From NCBI GenBank assembly GCA_021463315.1, contig JAJTXO010000307.1, positions 1 to 5,583 of the forward strand: a stretch of 5,583 bases of DNA, written 5' to 3'. Below are positions 1 through 5,332 of this stretch, in pieces (position 1 is the first letter of the stretch; every line of letters starts with the position of its first letter). The DNA comes from Caldilineales bacterium (GTDB lineage: Bacteria > Chloroflexota > Anaerolineae > JAAEKA01). Both the position numbers and the translations under genes were made by a program. Below the pieces are notes generated by a model, which saw only the letters and a program-made list of their open reading frames with translations, was not told the origin of the DNA and searched no databases.

Positions 1-1544
1 CGCGCCGTAACCCAGTTGACCCTGGAGGCCGTGGCCGCGATGGCCTCCGCCGCGATCAGCAGCTCGCTGCCCAGGCCGCGGTGCTGGGCCTGCCTATCGC
101 CGGCCGCGCCGATGTGCAAGGCCGGCCCATAGACGTGCAGCTCGCGGATCAACGCGCTGCCCTCCACCTCGCCTGGCCGGGAGATCGCCCGGTCGTGCCA
201 GGGCAGCAGAAGCCGCAGAAAGCCAGCCAGCCGGCCATCGCTGCGCTCCAGGGCCAGGAAATGCTCCAGCCCCGCGCCGGTTTCGTAGCGCACCACCTGC
301 AGCCTCAGCTCCGCAGGCTCCAGCGCGGCATCCCCCACCTCGCGGCAGCGAATGCAGCCGCATCGCCGCCCACTGGCGGCCAGATGCTCCTGCACTTTCT
401 CGCGCAGATTGCTGGCGCGGCTGCCCTGGACGATGTAATCGCTGGGAATGTCGCGCACGACCCTGGTGATGCGGCAATAGGCTGGCGTCTGCGCCTTGCA
501 ATCGGCCAGCAGATCGATCAGGTCCGCCTCGGCATAGGGCTGATAGTGGCCCTCCTGCCACAGATCATGGAGCACGGTCTCTTCCAGCAGCGCGGTGGGA
601 TAGATCTTCAGATCGTCTGGCCGAAGATCTTCGTCCTCCCACAGGCGGCCAAAGTCGACCCGGTCGCTGGCCGGCGTGGCCCCCAACAGGTTGGGCATCC
701 AGTGGACGTGCAGCTTGAAGCCGGCCGCGCGCAGCATGCGACAGGCCAGGCGCGTGGCGGCCACATCGTGGCCGCGCTGGTTTAGCGCCAAAATCCGGTC
801 GTCCAGACTCTGCACCCCCAACTGCACACGCGTAACGCCCAGCCGGCGCAATCTGAGAATTTCCTGTGGTGTGACCCAATCGGGCCGTGTCTCGATGGTC
901 AGACCGACGCAGCGACTGCGCGCGTGTTGGTTGCGTTGCTGGGCCTCGGCCAGCGAGCGCGAGTCGCTGCCGTTCATGGCGTCCAGGCAGCGCTGAATGA
1001 ACCACTCGCCATAGGCGTGGGCATAGGCGCCCCAGGTGCCTCCCAGGATCAGCAGCTCGATCTTGTCGGTGGGATGGCCGATATTGTGCAGCGCAGCCAG
1101 CCGATTCTGGGTCTGCTCGAAGGGATCGAAGCCGTGGCGCAAGGCCCGCTGCGCCCCAGGCTCGCGGCTCAGGTAGCTCCTGGGCATAGCTGCCTCGTCG
1201 GGGCAGAAGATGCAACGGCCCGGGCAGCCGCTGGGCTTGGTCAGCACAGCCACGGCCGCAATGCCCGACTGCGTGCGCACCGGTTTCGTCTGAAGGCGAT
1301 TGAAAGTCTCGCGCTCGAAAGGAAGCTCCCCGGCTGCGACCAGCGTTCGATAGGCCGCCAGAAGCTGTCCTTTGCTGAAAAAGCCGCTGCCCGCGCGCGG
1401 ATAGCGGCGCAGGGCCTGGCGCAGGATCTGGACATCGAAGCTGGGCGCGCTGCGCACAGCTTCGATGATCGCCAGCAGCTCAGCGCGATGCCGTTCGACA
1501 TCGATCGGTTCGTATTTGCCGTCTTTGGCGCTTGCGGATGGCAT
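1..1544 (-). CDS. elp3: Elp3 family tRNA U34 carboxymethyltransferase (radical SAM/GNAT), C-terminus cut by window edge
   Basis: One frame is open from the ATG at 1544-1542 to the left edge (514 codons, no stop). Known Elp3 role: it uses SAM and acetyl-CoA to place a carboxymethyl group on C5 of wobble uridine 34 in tRNA, acting alone in archaea and bacteria. Seen here: an N-terminal helical, basic part (1-85); K-P-V-R-T-Q-S-G-I-A (88-97), a typical Elp3 block; the CX3CX2C iron-sulfur motif C-P-G-R-C-I-F-C (C107, C111, C114); GGT (168-170); IETRPD (217-222); LGVQS (242-246); LKIYPT (312-317); RDIPSDY (364-370); a Cys-rich C-G-C-I-R-C-R-E-V-G stretch (395-404) like the zinc-site region; and a GNAT domain from ~410 with RELHVYG (467-473) and acetyl-CoA loop Q-H-R-G-L-G (487-492). 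About 25-30 terminal residues lie outside. The ATG is the first plausible start; no clear Shine-Dalgarno precedes it. It is divergent to a Trm9-like methyltransferase. Family assignment is very secure. Confidence 0.95.
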   Translation of the reverse strand, partial: MPSASAKDGKYEPIDVERHRAELLAIIEAVRSAPSFDVQILRQALRRYPRAGSGFFSKGQLLAAYRTLVAAGELPFERETFNRLQTKPVRTQSGIAAVAVLTKPSGCPGRCIFCPDEAAMPRSYLSREPGAQRALRHGFDPFEQTQNRLAALHNIGHPTDKIELLILGGTWGAYAHAYGEWFIQRCLDAMNGSDSRSLAEAQQRNQHARSRCVGLTIETRPDWVTPQEILRLRRLGVTRVQLGVQSLDDRILALNQRGHDVAATRLACRMLRAAGFKLHVHWMPNLLGATPASDRVDFGRLWEDEDLRPDDLKIYPTALLEETVLHDLWQEGHYQPYAEADLIDLLADCKAQTPAYCRITRVVRDIPSDYIVQGSRASNLREKVQEHLAASGRRCGCIRCREVGDAALEPAELRLQVVRYETGAGLEHFLALERSDGRLAGFLRLLLPWHDRAISRPGEVEGSALIRELHVYGPALHIGAAGDRQAQHRGLGSELLIAAEAIAATASRVNWVTA

Positions 1545-1556
1545 GGCGTGTTCGCG

Positions 1557-1563
1557 AAAGGAG
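1557..1563 (+). promoter_or_regulatory. Shine-Dalgarno site that fixes the GTG start of the methyltransferase
   Basis: AAAGGAG ends six bases before GTG 1570. It is the best ribosome binding site in the window. It decides for the rare GTG start over the longer upstream frame, which would overlap elp3. It sits inside the 25-bp gap between the divergent elp3 and methyltransferase starts. Confidence 0.75.
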
Positions 1564-1569
1564 ATAGCC

Positions 1570-2322
1570 GTGGACTCTGGCGTGGCCGAGAGACTTCTCG
1601 CGCTCAACCGGCGCTTCTATGACGATTTTGCCCGGCAGTTCAGCCAGAGTCGCACGGCCGATCAGCCTGGCTGGCGGCGCCTGCTGCCCTTCCTGCCCGA
1701 AACTGGCCGGCTGCTGGACGTGGGCTGTGGGCAGGCGCGCCTGGCGCGCTTTCTGGCCAGCCAGGGGCGACGCCTGTCCTATGTGGGCGTCGATAGCAGC
1801 GAGAGCTTGCTGGCCATCGCCCGCGCCGAGACCGTTGGTCTGGATCTGGAAGTGAGCCTGGTGGCGGCCGACATCGCTGCGTCCCACTGGCAACAGCGGC
1901 TACCCGATGGCCCATTTACCGCCATTGTGGCTCTGGCCGTGCTGCACCACATCCCCGATGGGCAGAGACGACGGGCGCTGTTGGCCCAGCTAGGCAGCTT
2001 GTTGACCGACGATGGCGTTCTGGCGCTTTCCACCTGGCAGTTCATGAACGAAGCCCGGCTGCGCCGCAAGATAGTGCCGTGGGGCGCTGCCGGGCTGGCC
2101 TCTGAACAGGTCGAAGCGGGAGATTATCTGTTGGATTGGCAGCGCGGCGGCCAGGGGTTGCGCTATTGTCATCTGGTGGACGAGGCAGAGCTGGCCGCGC
2201 TGGCTCAGCAGGCTGGCCTGCACGTGCAGGCGCTCTTCTACGACGACGGGCGGGAGAAAAACCTCAACCTTTTCGCGCTGCTGGGCAAGCAGCGCAGCCG
2301 CCCACACACGACGACCGCTTAA
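1570..2322 (+). CDS. Class I SAM-dependent methyltransferase, Trm9/ABH8-like (candidate tRNA wobble-uridine methyltransferase)
   Basis: The product is 250 residues, starting at GTG 1570 with AAAGGAG at 1557-1563 six bases upstream. The same frame is open further upstream, but that would overlap the elp3 start and lacks this ribosome site. Rossmann methyltransferase motifs are clear: LLDVGCGQARLARFLA (48-63, motif I, SAM binding), YVGVDSS (71-77, acidic end of strand 2), VAADIA (98-103) and IVALAVLHHIP (119-129, motif IV). Two further parts resemble Trm9 and the ABH8 methyltransferase domain: the N-terminal F-Y-D-D-F-A-R-Q-F-S-Q-S-R (16-28) followed by a PGW, and the C-terminal L-R-Y-C-H-L-V-D-E-A-E-L (197-208). 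Trm9 methylates the cm5U34 carboxylate to mcm5U. Sitting back to back with elp3, which makes cm5U, supports the same substrate here, but that is inference; a small-molecule methyltransferase remains possible. The methyltransferase fold is near certain, the substrate moderate. Confidence 0.9.
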   Translation: MDSGVAERLLALNRRFYDDFARQFSQSRTADQPGWRRLLPFLPETGRLLDVGCGQARLARFLASQGRRLSYVGVDSSESLLAIARAETVGLDLEVSLVAADIAASHWQQRLPDGPFTAIVALAVLHHIPDGQRRRALLAQLGSLLTDDGVLALSTWQFMNEARLRRKIVPWGAAGLASEQVEAGDYLLDWQRGGQGLRYCHLVDEAELAALAQQAGLHVQALFYDDGREKNLNLFALLGKQRSRPHTTTA

Positions 2323-2918
2323 TTGCTGCGCCGCAGCAGCGGGAGATAGATCAGACGCGTCGCGGCGACCACAGTGACGCTGCCATCGACGCTGGAAACG
2401 ACGTACTCCACGCCCTGGGCGTTGGTGACTTTGAGGCCGGTCAGGCGGAGCTGGCTGACGCCGGGGGCGGCCGCGGCCATGGCGACCGTGGCCAGAACGC
2501 CGTTGCCGTTGGGGCCCGCGCCCGTGCCGTAGCTATAGGCGCCGAACAGCGGCGTTCCCGGCAGGCCGGGCGCCGAGGCCAGGCGCAGTTGCCCGGTAGT
2601 GCGCCCGCTGCTGCCCAGCAGGTTGCCCAGTTGGATGTCGTTGGCCGTGGCCGTGGCGACGGCTGGGTCGAACTGGTATGCGAACTCGAACGCGCCCAGG
2701 TTGGCCGCGTTCTCTATGGCAATGGTCACCATGAAAGGCTGGCCCACCGATACGGCGGCGGTTGGGCCGACAACCCGCACCGTGGTGGCCGACTGCGCAT
2801 CGCTGCGGCTGGAGATAGCTGTCCACAGGAGCGCCAGCAGCAGCGCTGCCAACACCCAGCGCCTCGCCTTAGGTCGTTCATCTGACAAGCGTGCGACTGC
2901 AATAGTCATTTCTTTCAT
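2319..2918 (-). CDS. Secreted cohesin-domain protein
   Basis: The product is 199 residues from the ATG at 2918-2916. GAGGA lies nine bases before this start. An in-frame ATG at 2927 would add three residues, but the same AGGA abuts it with no spacing. Residues 1-20 are polar with basic K18, R19, R20; 21-36 (WVLAALLLALLWTAIS) form a hydrophobic signal-peptide core, with likely cleavage near the A-Q-S-A segment (41-44). Residues ~45-184 have the pattern of a cohesin domain: T-V-R-V, then V-S-V-G-Q-P-F-M-V-T-I (56-66), LGAFEFAYQFDP (74-85), FGAYSYG (125-131), G-V-L-A-T-V (140-145) and a final D-G-S-V-T-V strand (178-183). The tail R-L-I-Y-L-P-L-L-R-R-S-N (188-199) looks separate from the domain. 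Cohesins bind dockerins in cellulosomes, but isolated ones are widespread outside them; no dockerin is seen here. Probably an exported or surface protein; partner unknown. Confidence 0.88.
   Translation of the reverse strand: MKEMTIAVARLSDERPKARRWVLAALLLALLWTAISSRSDAQSATTVRVVGPTAAVSVGQPFMVTIAIENAANLGAFEFAYQFDPAVATATANDIQLGNLLGSSGRTTGQLRLASAPGLPGTPLFGAYSYGTGAGPNGNGVLATVAMAAAAPGVSQLRLTGLKVTNAQGVEYVVSSVDGSVTVVAATRLIYLPLLRRSN
2324..2338. other. Short inverted repeat at the convergent gene junction
   Basis: TGCTGC and GCAGCA flank a three-base GCC loop, giving a perfect 6-bp stem just after the methyltransferase stop and inside the last codons of the cohesin gene. No T-run follows in the plus direction and only a short AATTAA in the minus direction. 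A weak shared transcription stop is possible but not shown. Confidence 0.3.
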
Positions 2919-3037
2919 CACAGACATTCCTCACAGAGATGATGAGCCATCGGGTGGAGTCCCTCGCTTCAGGAATTGCCACGATTCAGCCGCAGGTGCA
3001 GGGCGCTAGGCCCGCTGCCTGGATCGTGCCAGCGCGT

Positions 3038-3066
3038 AGGATAGCACAGGTGTCCCAGAACGCCAA
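3038..3066 (-). promoter_or_regulatory. Candidate sigma70-type promoter for the cohesin-domain gene
   Basis: Read on the minus strand, TTGGCG (3066-3061) is followed after exactly 17 bases by TATCCT (3043-3038). Each hexamer matches the -35 and -10 consensus at four of six positions. Transcription would start near 3031, leaving a leader of about 110 bases before the ATG at 2918. This is the best promoter-like spacing found in the intergenic region; strength and use are inferred only. Confidence 0.4.
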
Positions 3067-3135
3067 CTTGCCGCGCCAATGCATGGAAAACGCGCCTGCT
3101 TGCGTTTAACCCCATGATTGTGCGATGTGTGTGGT

Positions 3136-3164
3136 CAGTTGGTGTTGGGGCCAACTGGAGTTGG
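3136..3164. promoter_or_regulatory. Overlapping inverted repeats before the BTAD regulator start (possible operator or leader hairpin)
   Basis: CAGTTGG (3136-3142) and CCAACTG (3151-3157) form a perfect 7-bp inverted repeat with an 8-base spacer. CCAACT (3151-3156) also forms a perfect palindrome with AGTTGG (3159-3164) across GG. TTGG thus occurs at 3139, 3145 and 3161, with CCAA at 3151. The second palindrome contains the GGAG (3157-3160) ribosome site of the downstream gene and ends directly at its ATG. It could be an operator, perhaps autoregulatory, or an RNA fold that hides the ribosome site; neither is proven. Confidence 0.4.
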
Positions 3165-4106
3165 ATGAGACGTATGATTCAGATCACCCTGTTTGGACCA
3201 TTCGAGGTGCGCTGTGAAGGCGCGCCTGTGCCAGGCCTGGAGGCGCGCAAGGCGCAAGAGCTGCTGGCCTATCTGCTGATTCAGCGCGGGCGAGCCTGGT
3301 CGCGCGAGTTCCTGGCCGAGCTGCTGTGGGGCCAGCGCATGCCGGCGCAGTCCAAGAAGTATCTGCGCCAGACCCTGTGGCAGGTGCAAAGTGCGCTGGC
3401 ATCTCAGACCTCCGAACCCGCTGTCGCCGATCTGCTGGCGCTGGACGGCGAATGGATCCGCTACAACGAACAGTGCGCGGTGCAACTGGATGTGGCCGCG
3501 TTCGAGCAGGCGCACAACCGGGCCGAGGGAGTGCCCGGCAGCGATCTGGACGTGCAGGAGGCCGTTGCCCTGCGCCAGGCCGTGCAGCTTTATCGGGGCG
3601 ATCTGCTGCCCGGCTGCTACGAGGATTGGTGCATCTTCGAGCGTGAGCGCCTGCAGACCATCTATCGGGGGATGCTGGACAAGCTGATCGATTGCTGCCA
3701 GCGGCACAGCCAGTTCGAGCAGGGCCTGGCCTACGGGGAGACGATTCTGCGCTATGACCGCGCGCGGGAGTGTACCCATCGGCGCATGATGACCCTTTAT
3801 TACCTGGCGGGCGATCGCACATCTGCCCTGCGCCAGTACGAACACCTGGCCCAGGCGCTGCGGGAGGAGCTGGACGTGCAGCCCTCGCGCCGTTCGGCAG
3901 CCTTGCGGGACCAGATCCGCGCCGACAGTTTCGCCGATAGCCCTCTCCCCTTGGGCAATCCCCGACCAACGCCCCATTTCCAGCCCAGCGACGCGGCTGC
4001 CGATTCGCGTCAGCATCTGCGCCGCCTGCACGTCAGCCTCTTGCAGATGCAGCGCCAGATCGGGCAAGAGATCGCGGCGATCGAGCTGGCTCTGGCCGAT
4101 TCCTGA
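3165..4106 (+). CDS. BTAD-domain (SARP/AfsR-like) transcriptional regulator
   Basis: The product is 313 residues from ATG 3165, four bases after GGAG (3157-3160); ATG 3174, where family similarity begins (MIQITLFGPFEV), is an alternative. Residues ~4-100 form the OmpR/PhoB-type winged-helix DNA-binding domain, with L-F-G-P-F-E-V (9-15), the helical L-E-A-R-K-A-Q-E-L-L-A-Y-L (25-37) and L-A-E-L-L-W-G (50-56). Residues ~105-255 form the bacterial transcriptional activator (BTAD) helical-repeat domain, with Y-R-G-D-L-L-P-G (143-150), W-C-I-F-E-R-E-R-L (155-163), ALRQYEHLAQALREELDVQP (221-240) and a closing S-R-R-S-A-A-L-R-D-Q-I. A Pro-rich linker leads to a C-terminal helix (~282-310), possibly a coiled coil. 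There is no NB-ARC ATPase or tetratricopeptide effector part as in large AfsR/MalT-like proteins. Divergent from the cohesin gene and upstream of a tail-like operon; its targets are unknown. Confidence 0.9.
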   Translation: MRRMIQITLFGPFEVRCEGAPVPGLEARKAQELLAYLLIQRGRAWSREFLAELLWGQRMPAQSKKYLRQTLWQVQSALASQTSEPAVADLLALDGEWIRYNEQCAVQLDVAAFEQAHNRAEGVPGSDLDVQEAVALRQAVQLYRGDLLPGCYEDWCIFERERLQTIYRGMLDKLIDCCQRHSQFEQGLAYGETILRYDRARECTHRRMMTLYYLAGDRTSALRQYEHLAQALREELDVQPSRRSAALRDQIRADSFADSPLPLGNPRPTPHFQPSDAAADSRQHLRRLHVSLLQMQRQIGQEIAAIELALADS

Positions 4107-4144
4107 TCCCCGCCCGCCCGTTCACCCCTCCCTGCCAGCACCCA

Positions 4145-4217
4145 CGTAGGACGATCTTCCCAGATCGTCCGTTTTCGCCTTCACCGTAGGACGATCTTCC
4201 CAGATCGTCCGTTTTCG
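4145..4217 (+). repeat. Two 33-bp direct repeats at a 40-bp period, each a perfect hairpin
   Basis: Copies at 4145-4177 and 4185-4217 are identical over 33 bases, with 7 differing bases between them. Each contains GGACGATCT, a TCCC loop and AGATCGTCC: a perfect 9-bp stem (4149-4170 and 4189-4210). The plus-strand side of each is followed by GTTTTCG. The block lies 38 bases after the BTAD gene. It may be a REP-like intergenic repeat, a tandem terminator, or both. Confidence 0.85.
4149..4175 (+). terminator. Possible rho-independent terminator after the BTAD gene, first of two copies
   Basis: A 9-bp stem with a four-base TCCC loop (4149-4170) is followed by GTTTT. The stem is strong, but the T-run is only four bases and interrupted by G at its start, so termination would be modest. 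The same structure recurs at 4189-4215. On the minus strand no T-run follows, so any activity should be for plus-strand transcription, i.e. from the BTAD regulator. Confidence 0.4.
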
Positions 4218-4334
4218 TTTCATCGCCGGTCGATCCGTGGGCGATCGGCGCGCAGAGCCAGCCGCTGCACACCCATCTGCCCGCCGAGGGACAACGAAGC
4301 TGGAAAACTGGAGCTTTATGGCCCAACAAGACGC

Positions 4335-4374
4335 GGCCACAGACGCACAGACAGACGCTGCGCAGTCTGTGGCC
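4335..4374. repeat. 10-bp inverted repeat with alternative pairings
   Basis: GGCCACAGAC (4335-4344) and GTCTGTGGCC (4365-4374) are perfect inverted copies around a 20-base loop. The motif ACAGAC recurs at 4339, 4347 and 4351, so the single GTCTGT (4365-4370) could pair with any of three copies. The innermost gives a 6-bp stem with an 8-base loop. Possible operator or leader RNA structure ahead of the downstream operon; function unknown. Confidence 0.45.
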
Positions 4375-4394
4375 TGGTACACTCAGGACAATCT

Positions 4395-4439
4395 GCCGTC
4401 CAAAGTAGGGACGGCGGCAGCCAGGCGGCTTTTCCGCCT
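4395..4439. repeat. Two consecutive short hairpins upstream of the tail-like operon
   Basis: GCCGTCC (4395-4401) pairs with GGACGGC (4409-4415) around a 7-base loop. Eight bases later AGGCGG (4423-4428) pairs with CCGCCT (4434-4439) around CTTTT. Both stems are perfect. The last ends 33 bases before the ATG at 4473. No T-run follows either, so they do not look like standard terminators; a structured leader is possible. Confidence 0.35.
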
Positions 4440-4472
4440 CGTCCTGTTTGCGGAGTGGGTATTGGCCGGCTC

Positions 4473-4733
4473 ATGGAACCATTCGAGTCGCACTCGTTCA
4501 TCCTGAAGGTCTGGCTCGAAGAGTCGTTGGAGGATGCTGAAGAAGCTGTCTGGCGCGGCCATATCACCCATGTGCCGAGCCAGGAACGTCGCTATTTGCA
4601 GACACTGGACGATATCATCGATTTCGTCGGACCTTATCTGGAACAGATGGGCGTCAGACCACGCGGCTATCGGCGTTTGCGCCGCGCGGACGCCCGCGGT
4701 CGCTTCATCCGTTCCAGCACCCATACCGCCTGA
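4473..4733 (+). CDS. Small conserved-looking protein of unknown function, first gene of a tail-like operon
   Basis: The product is 86 residues from ATG 4473. An in-frame GTG at 4455 would add six residues. Neither start has a good ribosome site; the ATG is preferred because the likely core begins at once with M-E-P-F-E-S-H-S-F-I. The sequence reads like a compact alpha/beta domain: H-S-F-I-L-K-V-W-L-E-E (7-17), an acidic stretch (18-25), W-R-G-H-I-T-H-V-P-S (27-36), ERRYLQTLDDIIDFVGPYLE (38-57), then a basic Arg-rich tail (62-80). No signal peptide, membrane span or catalytic motif is visible. It ends eight bases before the DUF4255 gene, so the two are probably co-transcribed, which suggests a part in, or control of, the same contractile apparatus. 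I do not recognise a named family; this function is inference from position only. Confidence 0.72.
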   Translation: MEPFESHSFILKVWLEESLEDAEEAVWRGHITHVPSQERRYLQTLDDIIDFVGPYLEQMGVRPRGYRRLRRADARGRFIRSSTHTA

Positions 4734-4741
4734 CGGTGACC

Positions 4742-5326
4742 ATGGCCGATTTTCGAGCATTCGCTGCCGTCAGCGAGGCCGTCCTGGCCCTGCTGCGCAG
4801 CAACTATCAGCCTGAGGATTTCAACAACGAGCTGGATTTCCGCGTCTTCATGGCGCGCGATTTCGGCTCCTCCGGGCTGCAAAACGGCGTCAGCCTCTTC
4901 CTCTACCGCGTGCTGCCCAACGGCAGCTATCGCTCGCCGGCCGGCCGGCTGGACGAGAACGGCCGGCGCTTTCGCCCGCAACTGGCGGTGGACATGCACT
5001 TCATCCTGACCGCCTGGGGCGGCAGCGCCTCGCTGCAGCACACCGTCGCCGGCTGGATGATGCGCATCATGGAGGACACGCCGCTGCTGCCGGCCGGCCT
5101 GCTCAACAGCGTCATCCCCGACGTGTTCCAACCCGAGGAGGCGGTGGAGGTGATGCTGGCCGACCTGAGCAACGAGGACCTGCTGCACGTCTGGGAGACC
5201 CTGGTGCAGAACACCTACCAGCTTTCGGTGCCCTACGTGGCGCGCAACATCCGCATCGAATCTCGCTTGCTGCAAGGCGCCGGCCAGCCGGTCCAGCAGC
5301 GCACCTTCGAATACAGCAAGGCCTAG
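4742..5326 (+). CDS. DUF4255 / Pvc16-like protein of a contractile injection system
   Basis: The product is 194 residues from ATG 4742, which opens on MADFRAFAAVSEAVLALLRS, the usual N-terminal helix of this family; a GTG at 4736 would add two residues. DUF4255 (Pvc16 N-terminal) proteins are encoded in phage-tail-like particles such as PVC and Afp, where the homologue is thought to cap or terminate the tail tube. Visible family-like features are N-G-V-S-L-F-L-Y-R-V (48-57), LAVDMHFILTAWGG (81-94), H-T-V-A-G-W-M-M-R-I-M-E-D-T-P-L-L (100-116), L-S-N-E-D-L-L-H-V-W (142-151) and LSVPYVARNIRIES (161-174). No signal peptide or membrane segment, as expected for a cytoplasmic assembly protein. It lies eight bases after the 86-residue gene and six bases before the next. 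Ribosome site weak. Family assignment is good; its exact structural role here is inferred. Confidence 0.85.
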   Translation: MADFRAFAAVSEAVLALLRSNYQPEDFNNELDFRVFMARDFGSSGLQNGVSLFLYRVLPNGSYRSPAGRLDENGRRFRPQLAVDMHFILTAWGGSASLQHTVAGWMMRIMEDTPLLPAGLLNSVIPDVFQPEEAVEVMLADLSNEDLLHVWETLVQNTYQLSVPYVARNIRIESRLLQGAGQPVQQRTFEYSKA

Positions 5327-5332
5327 CCTGCC

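Larger units (their letters stand above)
4107..4472. other. 366-bp region without a convincing gene, rich in hairpins
   Basis: Between the BTAD regulator stop and the next plus-strand gene there is no convincing coding frame. It holds two identical hairpin repeats (4145-4217) and three further inverted repeats (4335-4374, 4395-4415, 4423-4439). A promoter for the downstream operon would be expected here, but I see no well-spaced -35/-10 pair. A 62-codon frame at 4318-4506 preceded by GGAG is noted but not accepted as a gene. Confidence 0.6.

Noticed and set aside
81..785. Long plus-strand open frame opposite elp3
   Set aside because: Low-complexity Ala/Gln/Arg-rich product with no family pattern; it is antisense to a strongly supported Elp3 frame.
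565..1215. Long minus-strand open frame overlapping elp3
   Set aside because: A shifted frame of the elp3 coding strand; the conserved radical SAM and GNAT motifs lie in the other frame.
1465..1569. Upstream extension of the methyltransferase to ATG 1465
   Set aside because: It would overlap the elp3 N-terminus by ~80 bases and has no family similarity; GTG 1570 has a strong ribosome site.
2136..2885. Long plus-strand open frame opposite the cohesin gene
   Set aside because: Compositionally biased product; the minus-strand frame has a signal peptide, a cohesin pattern and a ribosome site.
2969..3154. 61-residue minus-strand frame in the divergent intergenic region
   Set aside because: No ribosome site or recognisable pattern; it spans the candidate promoter and operator.
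3044..3164. Promoter for the BTAD gene, e.g. TTGCGT at 3100-3105 with CGATGT 17 bases on
   Set aside because: The -10 match is too poor to call; no other well-spaced pair was found on the plus strand here.
3135..4067. 310-residue minus-strand frame opposite the BTAD gene
   Set aside because: Antisense by-product of GC-rich codon use; no domain pattern, while the plus strand has clear winged-helix and BTAD motifs.
4145..4217. Two repeats taken as a small CRISPR array
   Set aside because: Only two copies, with a 7-base spacer, and each repeat is a near-complete hairpin; the spacing does not fit CRISPR.
4318..4506. 62-codon plus-strand frame starting MAQQDAATDA with GGAG four bases upstream
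   Set aside because: The ribosome site is fair, but the product shows no family pattern, is threaded through three hairpins and overlaps the better-supported gene at 4473 in another frame. Conservation in relatives would be needed to accept it.
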